From contig URNZ01000008.1 of assembly GCA_900549405.1 (NCBI GenBank), positions 1 through 50,998 on the forward strand: DNA of 50,998 nt. The letters run 5' to 3'. Each line of letters begins with the position of its first letter. The stretch's first letter is position 1. Shown one piece after another: positions 31,890 through 39,228 of this stretch. This DNA is from an uncultured Eubacteriales bacterium. GTDB taxonomy: Bacteria > Bacillota > Clostridia > Oscillospirales > Oscillospiraceae. The translations under genes were made by a program, and so were the position numbers. Below the pieces are notes generated by a model that was given only the letters and a program-made list of their open reading frames with translations, was not told where the DNA came from and did no database searches.

Positions 31890-32957
31890 ATGGAAGAGAT
31901 CAAAATCACCCGCGCCGCCAAACTGAAGGAAAAGCCGGACTCCTCCACTCTGGTCTTTGGCAAGAACATGACCGACCATATGTTCATCGTGGACTATGAC
32001 GAGGGCAAGGGCTGGCACGATCCCCGCATCGTCCCCTATGGCCCCCTGCAGATCGACCCCGCCGCCAAGGTGCTGCACTATGCCGAGGAGATCTTCGAGG
32101 GTCTGAAGGCCTATCGCACCGCCGACGGCTCTATCCAGCTGTTCCGCCCCGACTGCAACATCGAGCGCATGAACAACTCCGCCGAGCGTATGTGCCTGCC
32201 CCAGATCCCCGCCGAGCTGGCCATGGCCGGCATCACCGAGCTGGTGAAGCTGGAGCGGGACTGGGTGCCCACCGAGAAGGACACCTCTCTGTATATCCGC
32301 CCCTTCATGATCGGCCTGGACCCCGCCCTGGGCGTTCACGCCTCTCACCATGTGCAGTTCATCATCGTCGTCTGCCCCGTGGGCGCTTACTATCCCGAGG
32401 GCCTGGCTCCCGTGAAGATCTATGTGGAGCAGGAGGACGTCCGCGCCGTGAAGGGCGGCACCGGCATGGCCAAGACCGGCGGCAACTACGCCGCTTCCCT
32501 GCGGGCCGGTGACCGGGCGGAGAAGGCCGGTTACAGCCAGGTGCTGTGGCTGGACGGCGTCCACCGCAAGTATATCGAGGAGGTCGGCGCCATGAACGTG
32601 ATGTTCAAGGTCAACGGCAAGATCCTCACTCCCGACCTGAACGGCTCTGTGCTGCCCGGCGTGACCCGCCGCTCCTGCATCCAGCTGCTGAAGGACTGGG
32701 GCTATGAGGTGGAGGAGCGCCGCATCTCCGCCGAGGAGCTGTTCGAGGCCGCCAAGAACGGCACCATGGAAGAGGCCTGGGGCACCGGCACCGCCGCCGT
32801 GGTCTCCCCCATCGGCGAGCTGGCCGAGGGCGACGAGAAGGTCATCATCAGCGGCAACAAGATCGGCCCCGTCACCCAGCGCCTGTATGACGAGCTGACC
32901 GGCATCCAGTGGGGCCGCCTGCCCGACACCCACGGCTGGACCGTGAAGGTCTGCTAA
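31890..32957 (+). CDS. ilvE: Branched-chain amino acid aminotransferase
   Basis: A class IV PLP aminotransferase for the last step of Leu, Ile and Val synthesis or their catabolism. The 355-residue protein has the branched-chain type II layout: EIFEGLKAYR, RPDCNIERMNNSA, LYIRPFM, MAKTGGNYAAS (the region of the PLP-binding Lys), LWLDGVHRKYIEEVGAMN, and the late GTGTAAVVSPIG phosphate-binding loop. ATG 31890 follows TCAGGAGG. It is monocistronic; no other ilv or leu genes are nearby. Confidence 0.93.
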   Translation: MEEIKITRAAKLKEKPDSSTLVFGKNMTDHMFIVDYDEGKGWHDPRIVPYGPLQIDPAAKVLHYAEEIFEGLKAYRTADGSIQLFRPDCNIERMNNSAERMCLPQIPAELAMAGITELVKLERDWVPTEKDTSLYIRPFMIGLDPALGVHASHHVQFIIVVCPVGAYYPEGLAPVKIYVEQEDVRAVKGGTGMAKTGGNYAASLRAGDRAEKAGYSQVLWLDGVHRKYIEEVGAMNVMFKVNGKILTPDLNGSVLPGVTRRSCIQLLKDWGYEVEERRISAEELFEAAKNGTMEEAWGTGTAAVVSPIGELAEGDEKVIISGNKIGPVTQRLYDELTGIQWGRLPDTHGWTVKVC

Positions 32958-32960
32958 TAT

Positions 32961-33190
32961 CAACAAAGTGGCAAAGCCACTTTGTTGAGGGGGCTGCGCC
33001 CGGTGCGCGCACTCGCTGCGCTCGCACACTTACCGGGCGAGAAGTGTTTTTCGCCACGCGCATGTCGCGGCGAAAAACGGATCTCAATTTATTTCGCGGC
33101 GTGCGCGCCGCGAAACTCTGCGAGGCTCTCTTGAATTTTTGCAAAACCAACTAAAAACCCGGCCTGCGAGTGTTCACAGGCCGGGTTTTC
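32961..33190 (+). ncRNA. Highly structured region downstream of ilvE (candidate ncRNA or 3'UTR)
   Basis: Five hairpins in a row with no ORF: a 12-bp perfect stem CAACAAAGTGGC (32961-32987); GCCCGGT/ACCGGGC (32998-33038); GTTTTTCGCC/GGCGAAAAAC (33046-33078); TTTCGCGGCG/CGCCGCGAAA (33092-33115); and a terminator AAAACCCGGCCTG/CAGGCCGGGTTTT (33154-33189). Whether it has its own promoter is unclear. Confidence 0.4.
33154..33190 (+). terminator. Terminator ending the structured region after ilvE
   Basis: A perfect 13-bp stem AAAACCCGGCCTG / CAGGCCGGGTTTT with a 10-base loop and U-rich 3' arm. Confidence 0.88.
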
Positions 33191-33225
33191 AAACTCTTTG
33201 TGGGCTTTTGGAGGAGGAGACCAGT

Positions 33226-33630
33226 ATGATCGACGCGTTGCAGCCATTTTTAGAGGACAAGAAGCAGACCCTGGCCCTGGACGGCGGGGACGACCCGGTC
33301 CGGCTGATCCTGGCGTATTTTTCCACGGACAACGAGAATATCGACGAGTTGGAAAAGCTGAAATACAACCAGGCGCTGTACCGCCGCCTTGGGTGGCAGG
33401 ACGAGGCGTATTTCGACGTGATCAGTTCCTTTTACCAGGTCTATTGCTGCGGCCTGGCGTGGGTGTGCGCAGAAAAGACCTGCAACGACTATGGGGCCGA
33501 CTGGTCTGACCTGGACGGGGGAGATCTGCCGCCCTTCCGCCGGACGGAGGAGGAGCTCACCGAGTGCCTGGACGAGATGATAAAGCGCATCCGGGTCAGG
33601 GCGTGCAGACTGTCTGGCATCCTGAACTGA
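33226..33630 (+). CDS. Hypothetical protein, 134 residues
   Basis: ATG 33226 follows GGAGGAGACCAGT. The product is soluble and acidic, with no membrane segment or known motif. It begins MIDALQPFLEDKKQTLALDG and contains a Cys-rich middle (YCCGLAWVCAEKTC) and a Tyr/Asp stretch (NDYGADWSDLDGGDL). It sits 26 bp before the phosphoesterase gene and is probably co-transcribed. The family was not recognised; coding status is supported by the ribosome binding site, length and codon usage like its neighbours. Confidence 0.75.
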   Translation: MIDALQPFLEDKKQTLALDGGDDPVRLILAYFSTDNENIDELEKLKYNQALYRRLGWQDEAYFDVISSFYQVYCCGLAWVCAEKTCNDYGADWSDLDGGDLPPFRRTEEELTECLDEMIKRIRVRACRLSGILN

Positions 33631-33656
33631 CGAAATCACGAGAACGGGGGAAATCC

Positions 33657-34370
33657 ATGATCTACGCAGCGTCGGATATTCACGGGCGGTGGGAGAAATA
33701 CCGCGCTTTGCTTGAGCGGCTCACCCGGGAGAACCCGGACTATACCCTGTATCTGCTGGGGGACAGCATCGACAGGGCCAAGGGCGGCTGCCGCATCCTG
33801 CTGGACGCCATGAAGCGGCCCAACGTGATCTCCCTCCTTGGAAACCACGAGTTCAGCGCCGCCGTCTGCCTGCCCTGGCTGCTCCAGGAGGTGACGGAGG
33901 AAACTCTGTCCGCAGTGGACCAGGAGCGGATCACCTCGGTCCAGGAGTGGATATTCAACGGCGGCGCCCCCACTCTGGAGGAACTGCGGGAGCTGAGCCG
34001 CCAGGAGAAGGCGGCCATTCTGGACTACATCCGGGACATGGACGTCTATGCCGAAGTGGAGACCGGGGGGCGGTCCTTTTTGCTGACCCATGCGGGGCTG
34101 GACCACTTTCAGCCGGAGAAGGACCTGGAGGAGTATGACCTGACGGACTTTCTCTTTGGCCGCTCTTTCGCCGAACAGCAATTTTACCAGGGGGAGTATC
34201 TGGTCTTCGGCCACACCCCCACCCGAGAGATCCACCGGCAGCTGGGGCAGCCCCCGGCGGACGACGTGATCTTCGGCGAGAATAAGATCGCCATAGACTG
34301 CGCCTGCGGCTATGACGGCGGGCGGCTGGGCTGTCTGAATCTGGACACCCTGGATGTGTTTTATCTCTGA
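33657..34370 (+). CDS. Calcineurin-like metallophosphoesterase (Ser/Thr phosphatase type)
   Basis: A binuclear metal phosphatase of the PrpA/ApaH-like bacterial group. The 237-residue protein shows all blocks: SDIHGRW (Asp, His), LGDSIDRAKGG (Asp, Arg), LLGNHEF (Asn, His), LLTHAG (His) and VFGHTPT (His). The start follows ACGGGGGAAATCC. It overlaps the convergent nitronate monooxygenase gene by 10 bp at the 3' end. The substrate (phosphoprotein or dinucleotide) cannot be assigned. Confidence 0.87.
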   Translation: MIYAASDIHGRWEKYRALLERLTRENPDYTLYLLGDSIDRAKGGCRILLDAMKRPNVISLLGNHEFSAAVCLPWLLQEVTEETLSAVDQERITSVQEWIFNGGAPTLEELRELSRQEKAAILDYIRDMDVYAEVETGGRSFLLTHAGLDHFQPEKDLEEYDLTDFLFGRSFAEQQFYQGEYLVFGHTPTREIHRQLGQPPADDVIFGENKIAIDCACGYDGGRLGCLNLDTLDVFYL

Positions 34371-35425
34371 TTCAAGGCGGCCTGATACTCCGCCAGCACC
34401 TCTGCCACGGTGGACATTTCATTCACCTGGCCCACCTCCGCCCCGCAGAAGAACAGGCCCTCCTCCCAGTCGCCCTCCACGGCCCGGATGAGGGCGTGGG
34501 TAATGCAGTAGGGGGTCTGGGCGGGGTCGCAGGTCTTGATGCACCCGGCGCACCAGGCGGGGGCCTGGCGCTGCCCCGCCTCCATGCGGGCGATGAGGGG
34601 GCTGTAGATGGCCCGCCCGGGCATACCCACCGGGCTGTGGATGATGCGCACGTCCTCGGCCCTAGCCCGGAGGATGGCGTCTTTATAGGCCTGGGAGGCG
34701 TCGCACTCCTCCGTGGCGATGAGACGGGTGGCGATCTGCACCCCGGCGGCCCCCAGGCCCCGGAACCGAGTTAAATCGGCTCCGGTCAGGCCGCCCCCCG
34801 CCACAAAGACGGGGATGTCCCGGCCATATTTCTCCCTGTAGGGGGCCAGCTCCGTCAGCACCTGGGGCAGGATGTCCTCTAACGGCTGGGCCGTACCGGC
34901 CAGCAGGTCGCCCTCGTGAAAGCCCAGATGTCCCCCGGCCTTGCAGCCCTCGATGACCAGAAAGTCGGGGGCCACGCCATAGCGCTTGTCCCAGGTCTTC
35001 AGAATGAGCTTGGCCGCCCGGGCGCTGGACACGATGGGGGCGAGAGCCACGTCCGCCTTCCCCACCAGGCCGGGCAGTTCTAAAGGCAGGCCCGCCCCGG
35101 AGATGATGGCGTCCGCCCCCGCCTCCACCGCCGCCTGGACCAGGGGGGCGTACTGCTTCATGGCCACCATCAGGTTCACCGCCACCAGACCACGGCCATT
35201 GGACAGACGCCGGGCGCGGTCGATCTCCTGCTTTAAGCCCCGCAGATCGGCTTCCTGGGGATTCTGGCGGAAATCGGCTTCCCGATAGCCCGCGTGGGCC
35301 GCGCTGACGCACCCCATCCCTCCGCAGGCCGCCACCGCCCCGGCCAGGCCGCCCAAAGACACTCCCACGCCCATGCCCCCCTGGATCACAGGCAGGGGCA
35401 GGCGCTTGTTTCTGATTTGAATCAT
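34361..35425 (-). CDS. Nitronate monooxygenase / FabK-like flavoprotein
   Basis: A TIM-barrel FMN enzyme of the 2-nitropropane dioxygenase family. The 354-residue protein has PVIQGGMGVGVS at the N-terminus, the LVIEGCKAGGHLGF flavin/catalytic-His segment, FVAGGGLTGADL and AAGVQIATRLIATEEC. A Cys-rich C-terminal part (CAGCIKTCDP, CITHALIRAV) is common in clostridial homologues. True enoyl-ACP reductase FabK is less likely, since no fab genes are nearby. The Shine-Dalgarno is weak (GGAG). Its promoter carries an inverted-repeat operator. Confidence 0.83.
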   Translation of the reverse strand: MIQIRNKRLPLPVIQGGMGVGVSLGGLAGAVAACGGMGCVSAAHAGYREADFRQNPQEADLRGLKQEIDRARRLSNGRGLVAVNLMVAMKQYAPLVQAAVEAGADAIISGAGLPLELPGLVGKADVALAPIVSSARAAKLILKTWDKRYGVAPDFLVIEGCKAGGHLGFHEGDLLAGTAQPLEDILPQVLTELAPYREKYGRDIPVFVAGGGLTGADLTRFRGLGAAGVQIATRLIATEECDASQAYKDAILRARAEDVRIIHSPVGMPGRAIYSPLIARMEAGQRQAPAWCAGCIKTCDPAQTPYCITHALIRAVEGDWEEGLFFCGAEVGQVNEMSTVAEVLAEYQAALNQR

Positions 35426-35440
35426 GTTATATCAAACTCC

Positions 35441-35497
35441 ATATAATCCGATTTTTAAAACTAGATTATATGATATCATAGAATTGATTTTTGTCAA
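35441..35497 (-). promoter_or_regulatory. Promoter and inverted-repeat operator of the nitronate monooxygenase gene
   Basis: Minus-strand -35 TTGACA (35497-35492), 16-bp spacer, -10 TATCAT (35475-35470). Immediately downstream, overlapping the -10 by two bases, is the dyad ATATAATC-N15-GATTATAT (35471-35441), positioned across the transcription start as a repressor site would be. Confidence 0.6.
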
Positions 35498-35525
35498 TGG
35501 CAAGATCCTTTTCGTCATTCCCCGA

Positions 35526-35554
35526 TTGGAATGTGGGCCGGACTGTGGTAAAAT
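35526..35554 (+). promoter_or_regulatory. Promoter of the HipA-like gene
   Basis: TTGGAA (35526-35531), 17-bp spacer, TAAAAT (35549-35554), about 30 bp upstream of the start. Confidence 0.7.
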
Positions 35555-35586
35555 ACCGGTATCATAGAGCGAAAGGGGCGGCGGCC

Positions 35587-36801
35587 ATGCGATACACGCT
35601 GATGCACAAGGAGATACCGGTTTTGGACATGGATCTGGACGAGGCCACCAGCTCCGTGCAGAAGATCGCCGCCGTGTATCACCCCCGGCACCTGCCCCTG
35701 GGGACGTGGGCAAAAAAGGACGGGGTGGACCGGGCCGCGCTGAACGCCTGGTGGATCGACCGCAGCATCCCGGCCAGCCGTTCCGGCGTGCGCCGGGCCC
35801 TGGAGACCCTGAATCTGCCCAACACCCAGATGCTGCTCACCCGCTGCTTCGGTCTGAGCCTGTCTGACCAATACTGGGTGCAGCCTGAGGACAGCGGTCT
35901 TACGTGGAAGCAGATCAACTTCTTTGAAAATCCCTTTTCCGAGGACGTGGGCGACGTGCTGTTGGGAAAGGCGACGGACGCCGCCGGGTTCGACCTCCGT
36001 TCGCCAGACAACACGTCAGACGGCTATTTGAAAAAGCGCTGGAAGATCATCGGCGGGAAGCGCTGCCTGCTGAAGGCCGGGAGCAACCCCTTTATGCAGC
36101 AGCCCTTCAACGAGGCGGCGGCGTCCCTGGTGGCCCAGCGGCTGGGCATCCCCCACGTGCCCTATACCCTGCTGTGGGACGAGGGCGTCCCCTACAGCGT
36201 CTGTGAGGATTTCATCACGCCGGACACGGAGCTGGTCAGCGCGTGGCGGGTGATGCAGACGGTGAAAAAGGACAACAGCACCTCGGTCTATCAGCATTAC
36301 CTGAATTGCTGCCGGGCCCTGGGCGTGGCCGATATCGCCCTGGCCGTGGACCAGATGATCGTGCTGGACTATCTCATCGCCAACGAGGACCGGCACCAGA
36401 ACAACTTCGGTCTGATCCGGGACGCCAACACCCTGGAGTGGCTGGGGGCCGCCCCCATCTTCGACAGCGGCTCCTCTCTGGGCTATGACAAACTGCCGCC
36501 CCAGATCCTCTCCCCCCGCATGACCGAGTGCAAGCCCTTTAAGCGGACCCACGACGAGCAGATCAAGCTGGTCCGGTCCTTCGCCTGGATCGACTTTGAC
36601 CGGCTGGACGGCATAGAACAGGACCTCCGCCGCATCTTTGACCAGGCGGGGGACTATATGGACGAGAACAGAAAGTCCGCCATCCTCGCCGCCTTCTCCG
36701 CCCGGTTAGAAAATTTGAAGGCCCTGGCCAAGACCCAGCACCCCATAGACGACCAGACCCAAGACGTGGAGCAGGATGTGGCGGAGGATTATGTGGATTG
36801 A
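35587..36801 (+). CDS. HipA-like kinase domain protein (orphan)
   Basis: Related to HipA/CtkA Ser/Thr kinases. The 404-residue protein has an N-terminal domain (about 1-110) with ALNAWWIDRSIPASRSGVRR, then a kinase fold: P-loop-side Lys in RCLLKAGSN (about 163), catalytic loop NEDRHQNNFG (266-275) and metal-binding Asp in PIFDSGSSLGYD. Active residues are intact. No HipB-type antitoxin is adjacent; the nearest HTH gene is 730 bp away beyond a convergent SLOG gene. ATG 35587 follows GCGAAAGGGGCGG. It has its own promoter and terminator. A kinase role is inferred; target unknown. Confidence 0.75.
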   Translation: MRYTLMHKEIPVLDMDLDEATSSVQKIAAVYHPRHLPLGTWAKKDGVDRAALNAWWIDRSIPASRSGVRRALETLNLPNTQMLLTRCFGLSLSDQYWVQPEDSGLTWKQINFFENPFSEDVGDVLLGKATDAAGFDLRSPDNTSDGYLKKRWKIIGGKRCLLKAGSNPFMQQPFNEAAASLVAQRLGIPHVPYTLLWDEGVPYSVCEDFITPDTELVSAWRVMQTVKKDNSTSVYQHYLNCCRALGVADIALAVDQMIVLDYLIANEDRHQNNFGLIRDANTLEWLGAAPIFDSGSSLGYDKLPPQILSPRMTECKPFKRTHDEQIKLVRSFAWIDFDRLDGIEQDLRRIFDQAGDYMDENRKSAILAAFSARLENLKALAKTQHPIDDQTQDVEQDVAEDYVD

Positions 36802-36817
36802 TATCTGCCACTCAAAA

Positions 36818-36860
36818 AAAGCGCAAGTGAAGCATCACCGAGATACTTCGCTTGCGCTTT
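36818..36860. terminator. Bidirectional terminator between the HipA-like and SLOG genes
   Basis: AAAGCGCAAGTGAAG (36818-36832) pairs with CTTCGCTTGCGCTTT (36846-36860) with one G-T pair. A-rich sequence before and the T-rich 3' arm serve both convergent genes. Confidence 0.85.
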
Positions 36861-36868
36861 AAAATAAT

Positions 36869-37432
36869 TTATTCTGTGATTCCGTCTGGCCGGTTGCTCC
36901 AGCTTGTTTCTAGAGAAATTGGAGAAAGGTATAAGATAGGCCGCCCCAGCGCCGACGCGTAAAGCACAGCTTTATCTTCTGCGCGTCCGTCCGCAAGGGC
37001 TGGGTCATATACCGACAGCAGCATATCTGAATCTCGGATCATTTGCTGATAGGCCTGGAATTGCGCGTTTGGATGCTTTCGCGGATCAGAACACCGGACT
37101 TCCGCGCAATTGCTCAGCATGGAAAAATAGCGCTCGCGCAGCTGCGGCATCCACTTGGTCGCCTGTTCCTCGTGGGGGAGGACACAGACGATTTGAATAT
37201 TCGGACACTGGCTTTTCAGAGAGTGAATGACCTCGGCGGTGTATAGCCCTATGCCGGGGTCACAGGCGACTTGATATTCCCAGATGCCCATGTCATAAAG
37301 CGCTGTGATGCACTGCGTCAGCTTTCTTTTCATATGGATGCAGCCGTCATCTTCTTCGTCAAATCCCCATGGGAACTGCAAAGGATGCTGTCCCATAATG
37401 GCGCAGCGCTTTATGTTTTTCACGTCTTTCAT
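36869..37432 (-). CDS. SLOG-domain protein (divergent DUF1273/YpsA-like)
   Basis: SLOG proteins have Rossmann-like folds that bind nucleotide-derived ligands. This one keeps the family layout in about 187 residues: CAIMGQHPLQFPWGFDEED at the start where relatives have GHRP, an ALYDMGIWEYQVACDPGIGLYTAEVI helix-strand unit (shown here only as its hallmark), and SDMLLSVYDP near the end. The usual GHR is replaced by GQH and the VYDG glycine by Pro. GC content is visibly lower than its neighbours, suggesting transfer. ATG 37432 (GTG 37435 is possible) has no clear Shine-Dalgarno. A tandem operator covers its promoter. Confidence 0.7.
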   Translation of the reverse strand: MKDVKNIKRCAIMGQHPLQFPWGFDEEDDGCIHMKRKLTQCITALYDMGIWEYQVACDPGIGLYTAEVIHSLKSQCPNIQIVCVLPHEEQATKWMPQLRERYFSMLSNCAEVRCSDPRKHPNAQFQAYQQMIRDSDMLLSVYDPALADGRAEDKAVLYASALGRPILYLSPISLETSWSNRPDGITE

Positions 37433-37447
37433 CACCCACGCAAATAG

Positions 37448-37489
37448 TTATCCTGATATAAGGATATCCTTAAATCAGGATAATGTCAA
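37448..37489 (-). promoter_or_regulatory. SLOG gene promoter embedded in a tandem palindromic operator
   Basis: Minus-strand -35 TTGACA (37489-37484), 17-bp spacer, -10 TATCCT (37466-37461). Two copies of TATCCT-N6-AGGATA (37449-37466 and 37465-37482) overlap by two bases and form one 36-bp near-perfect palindrome (37448-37483). They cover the spacer, the -10 and the start region, so a bound repressor would block transcription. Confidence 0.7.
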
Positions 37490-37534
37490 CAAGGGAATCC
37501 ATTGATAAAATTGCGTCATGGAAGAGGTGAGACC

Positions 37535-37804
37535 ATGGCGGAAGCGAAGAGCATTGTGACCTATCAGACCAGGGAATACGGCGTGGTGAAGGTCAAGCTG
37601 GCCGCGCTGATGGACCGGCGGGGGATCACCCGAAACCGGCTGCGGACGCTGACGGGCATCAAATATGACGTGATAGACCGCTATTATAAAAACGAGGTGG
37701 TCTCTATGGTGGACATGGACTTTCTGGCAAAGGTCTGCTATGTGCTGGACTGCCGGGTGGAGGACATCCTGGAATATGAAAAACCGGCGGAGCCTGCGCC
37801 CTGA
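37535..37804 (+). CDS. Small HTH transcriptional regulator (XRE/Cro-CI type)
   Basis: The 89-residue protein resembles YozG-like helix-turn-helix regulators. After a short strand (GVVKVKLAALMDRRG) it has ITRNRLRTLTGIKYDVIDRYY, the turn and recognition helix, then FLAKVCYVLDCRVEDILEY, the terminal helices. ATG 37535 follows GAGGTGAG. It is divergent from the SLOG gene, and the tandem operator lies in the shared 102-bp space, so it is the obvious candidate to bind it. A terminator follows closely. Confidence 0.8.
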   Translation: MAEAKSIVTYQTREYGVVKVKLAALMDRRGITRNRLRTLTGIKYDVIDRYYKNEVVSMVDMDFLAKVCYVLDCRVEDILEYEKPAEPAP

Positions 37805-37822
37805 CGGTATATAAACTGATCG

Positions 37823-37855
37823 AAAGCCGACGGGAGCTGCCTCCTGTCGGCTTTT
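37823..37855 (+). terminator. Terminator after the HTH gene
   Basis: AAAGCCGACGGGAG (37823-37836) pairs with CTCCTGTCGGCTTT (37841-37854), one G-T pair, followed by T and a U-rich 3' arm. Confidence 0.85.
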
Positions 37856-37859
37856 CTGC

Positions 37860-38104
37860 TGTATAAAATTCCCTATAACCAAACGCTTATACAATACATA
37901 GCACATTTGGGAATGGTCTTTTTCGGGGAAGCATGGTAAATTGCTTAACAGAAACAAGAGTTAAATATTTAACAAGGTCGGCCCGCTCAAGCCGAACCTG
38001 ACAGGCAGCTTTTGTTTTCTATTCCTTTTTTCATTTTTCATCCATCCTTCCAGAACAACCAGCAGGGGGCGTCCAGAACGGACGTCCCCTTGTTGGTTTT
38101 TAAA
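37860..38104 (+). other. AT-rich non-coding stretch ending in a terminator, upstream of the EamA gene
   Basis: This 245-bp part of the gap has no convincing ORF. It holds a hairpin AGGTCGGC/GCCGAACCT (about 37976-37997), a T-rich run, and a strong terminator: AACCAGCAGGGGGCGTCC (38059-38076) with GGACGTCCCCTTGTTGGTT (38082-38100) then TTTTA. It may be a small RNA or an attenuator; no known riboswitch was recognised. Confidence 0.4.
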
Positions 38105-38132
38105 TTTTTAAACGCCGATACCAGAACCGTGC

Positions 38133-38138
38133 TATACT
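38133..38138 (+). promoter_or_regulatory. EamA gene -10 element
   Basis: TATACT lies 42 bp upstream of the start, after the terminator-like hairpin. No good -35 is visible at 16-18 bp. Confidence 0.4.
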
Positions 38139-38179
38139 GGGCTTATCTGTTGAAGCAAACGAGAAAGAGGGAGCTTATC

Positions 38180-39040
38180 ATGTGGCTGATGTTTGCCGTT
38201 GGTTCGGCGCTGTTTGCCGGTCTCACCTCCATTTTAGCCAAGTGCGGCATCCGCAAGACGGACTCCACCGTGGCCACCGCTATCCGCACTATCGTGGTGC
38301 TGCTCTTCTCCTGGGCCATGGTGTTTCTGGTGGGCTCGCAAAATCAGCTGGGCAGCATCGGGGGAAAGACCCTGCTGTTCCTGGTCCTGTCCGGTCTGGC
38401 CACGGGAGCCAGCTGGCTGTGCTATTTCCGGGCCCTTCAGCTGGGGGACATCAACAAGGTGGTGCCCATCGACAAGTCCAGCACCGTGCTGACCATTCTG
38501 CTCTCCGCCCTGCTGCTGGGGGAGGGCATCGGCCTGACCCGGGGCGTGGGCGTGGTCCTCATCGCCGCGGGCACTCTGCTGATGATTGAAAAGAAGGCGG
38601 GAGAGACCGGGAAGAAAGAGGGCACGGCCTGGCTGTGGTACGCCCTGGGCTCGGCGGTGTTTGCCAGCCTCACCGCCATTCTGGGCAAGGTGGGCATCTC
38701 CGGCGTGGAGTCCAATTTAGGCACCGCCATCCGCACGGGGGTGGTGCTGGTCATGTCCTGGGTGATGGTGTTCGTGGCGGGCAAGCAGTCGGCCCTGAAG
38801 AACATCCCCAAGAGCGAGCTGGGCTTTATCTGCCTGTCCGGCCTGGCCACCGGGGGCAGCTGGCTGTGCTACTACCGGGCGTTGCAGGACGGCCCGGCCA
38901 GCCTGGTGGCCCCCATCGACAAGCTGAGCATTCTGGTCACTGTCCTATTCTCCTATGTGGTCTTCCACGAAAAGCTCTCCCGCCGCTCTGCCTTAGGCCT
39001 GGTCCTGCTGGTGGGCGGAACGCTGGTGATGCTGCTGTAA
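38180..39040 (+). CDS. EamA/DMT family transporter
   Basis: A ten-helix drug/metabolite transporter family member in the membrane. The 286-residue protein is a visible internal duplication: MWLMFAVGSALFAGLTSILAK and LWYALGSAVFASLTAILGK begin the two halves, and SGLATGASWLCYFRALQLG and SGLATGGSWLCYYRALQDG recur at the same point, each followed by VVPIDKSS / VAPIDKLS. ATG 38180 follows AGAGGGAGC. It is monocistronic behind a structured leader. The substrate is unknown; amino acids, nucleosides or toxic cations are possibilities. Confidence 0.88.
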   Translation: MWLMFAVGSALFAGLTSILAKCGIRKTDSTVATAIRTIVVLLFSWAMVFLVGSQNQLGSIGGKTLLFLVLSGLATGASWLCYFRALQLGDINKVVPIDKSSTVLTILLSALLLGEGIGLTRGVGVVLIAAGTLLMIEKKAGETGKKEGTAWLWYALGSAVFASLTAILGKVGISGVESNLGTAIRTGVVLVMSWVMVFVAGKQSALKNIPKSELGFICLSGLATGGSWLCYYRALQDGPASLVAPIDKLSILVTVLFSYVVFHEKLSRRSALGLVLLVGGTLVMLL

Positions 39041-39043
39041 CAG

Positions 39044-39120
39044 ACGGGCGGACGCGGAGGTCCGCCCCTACGGCGTGTCACGTTAGCTTTTGTAGGGGCC
39101 GACCTCTGTGTCGGCCCGCC
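39044..39120. repeat. Dispersed repeat, family B, paired copy
   Basis: Two inverted halves, GGGCGGACGCGGAGG/CCGCCCCTACGG and TGTAGGGGCCGACC...TCGGCCCGCC, match the copy at 20529-20602 closely. It follows the EamA stop codon directly. Confidence 0.78.
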
Positions 39121-39149
39121 GTTTCTAAACGAGCCGCCGAACAGACGGC

Positions 39150-39178
39150 TTGCTTTTTTCTAAAAGTTCCTGTAAAAT
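39150..39178 (+). promoter_or_regulatory. Lipoprotein gene promoter
   Basis: TTGCTT (39150-39155), 17-bp spacer, TAAAAT (39173-39178), 50 bp upstream of the start. Confidence 0.65.
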
Positions 39179-39228
39179 CGCCTTGAGGAAAGCATTCCGC
39201 CCGATCTGTGACAGACAAGGAGGTTCCC

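Noticed and set aside
37900..38104. Guanidine (ykkC-type) riboswitch before the EamA gene
   Set aside because: Transporter context fits, but the conserved ykkC or mini-ykkC sequence blocks are absent.
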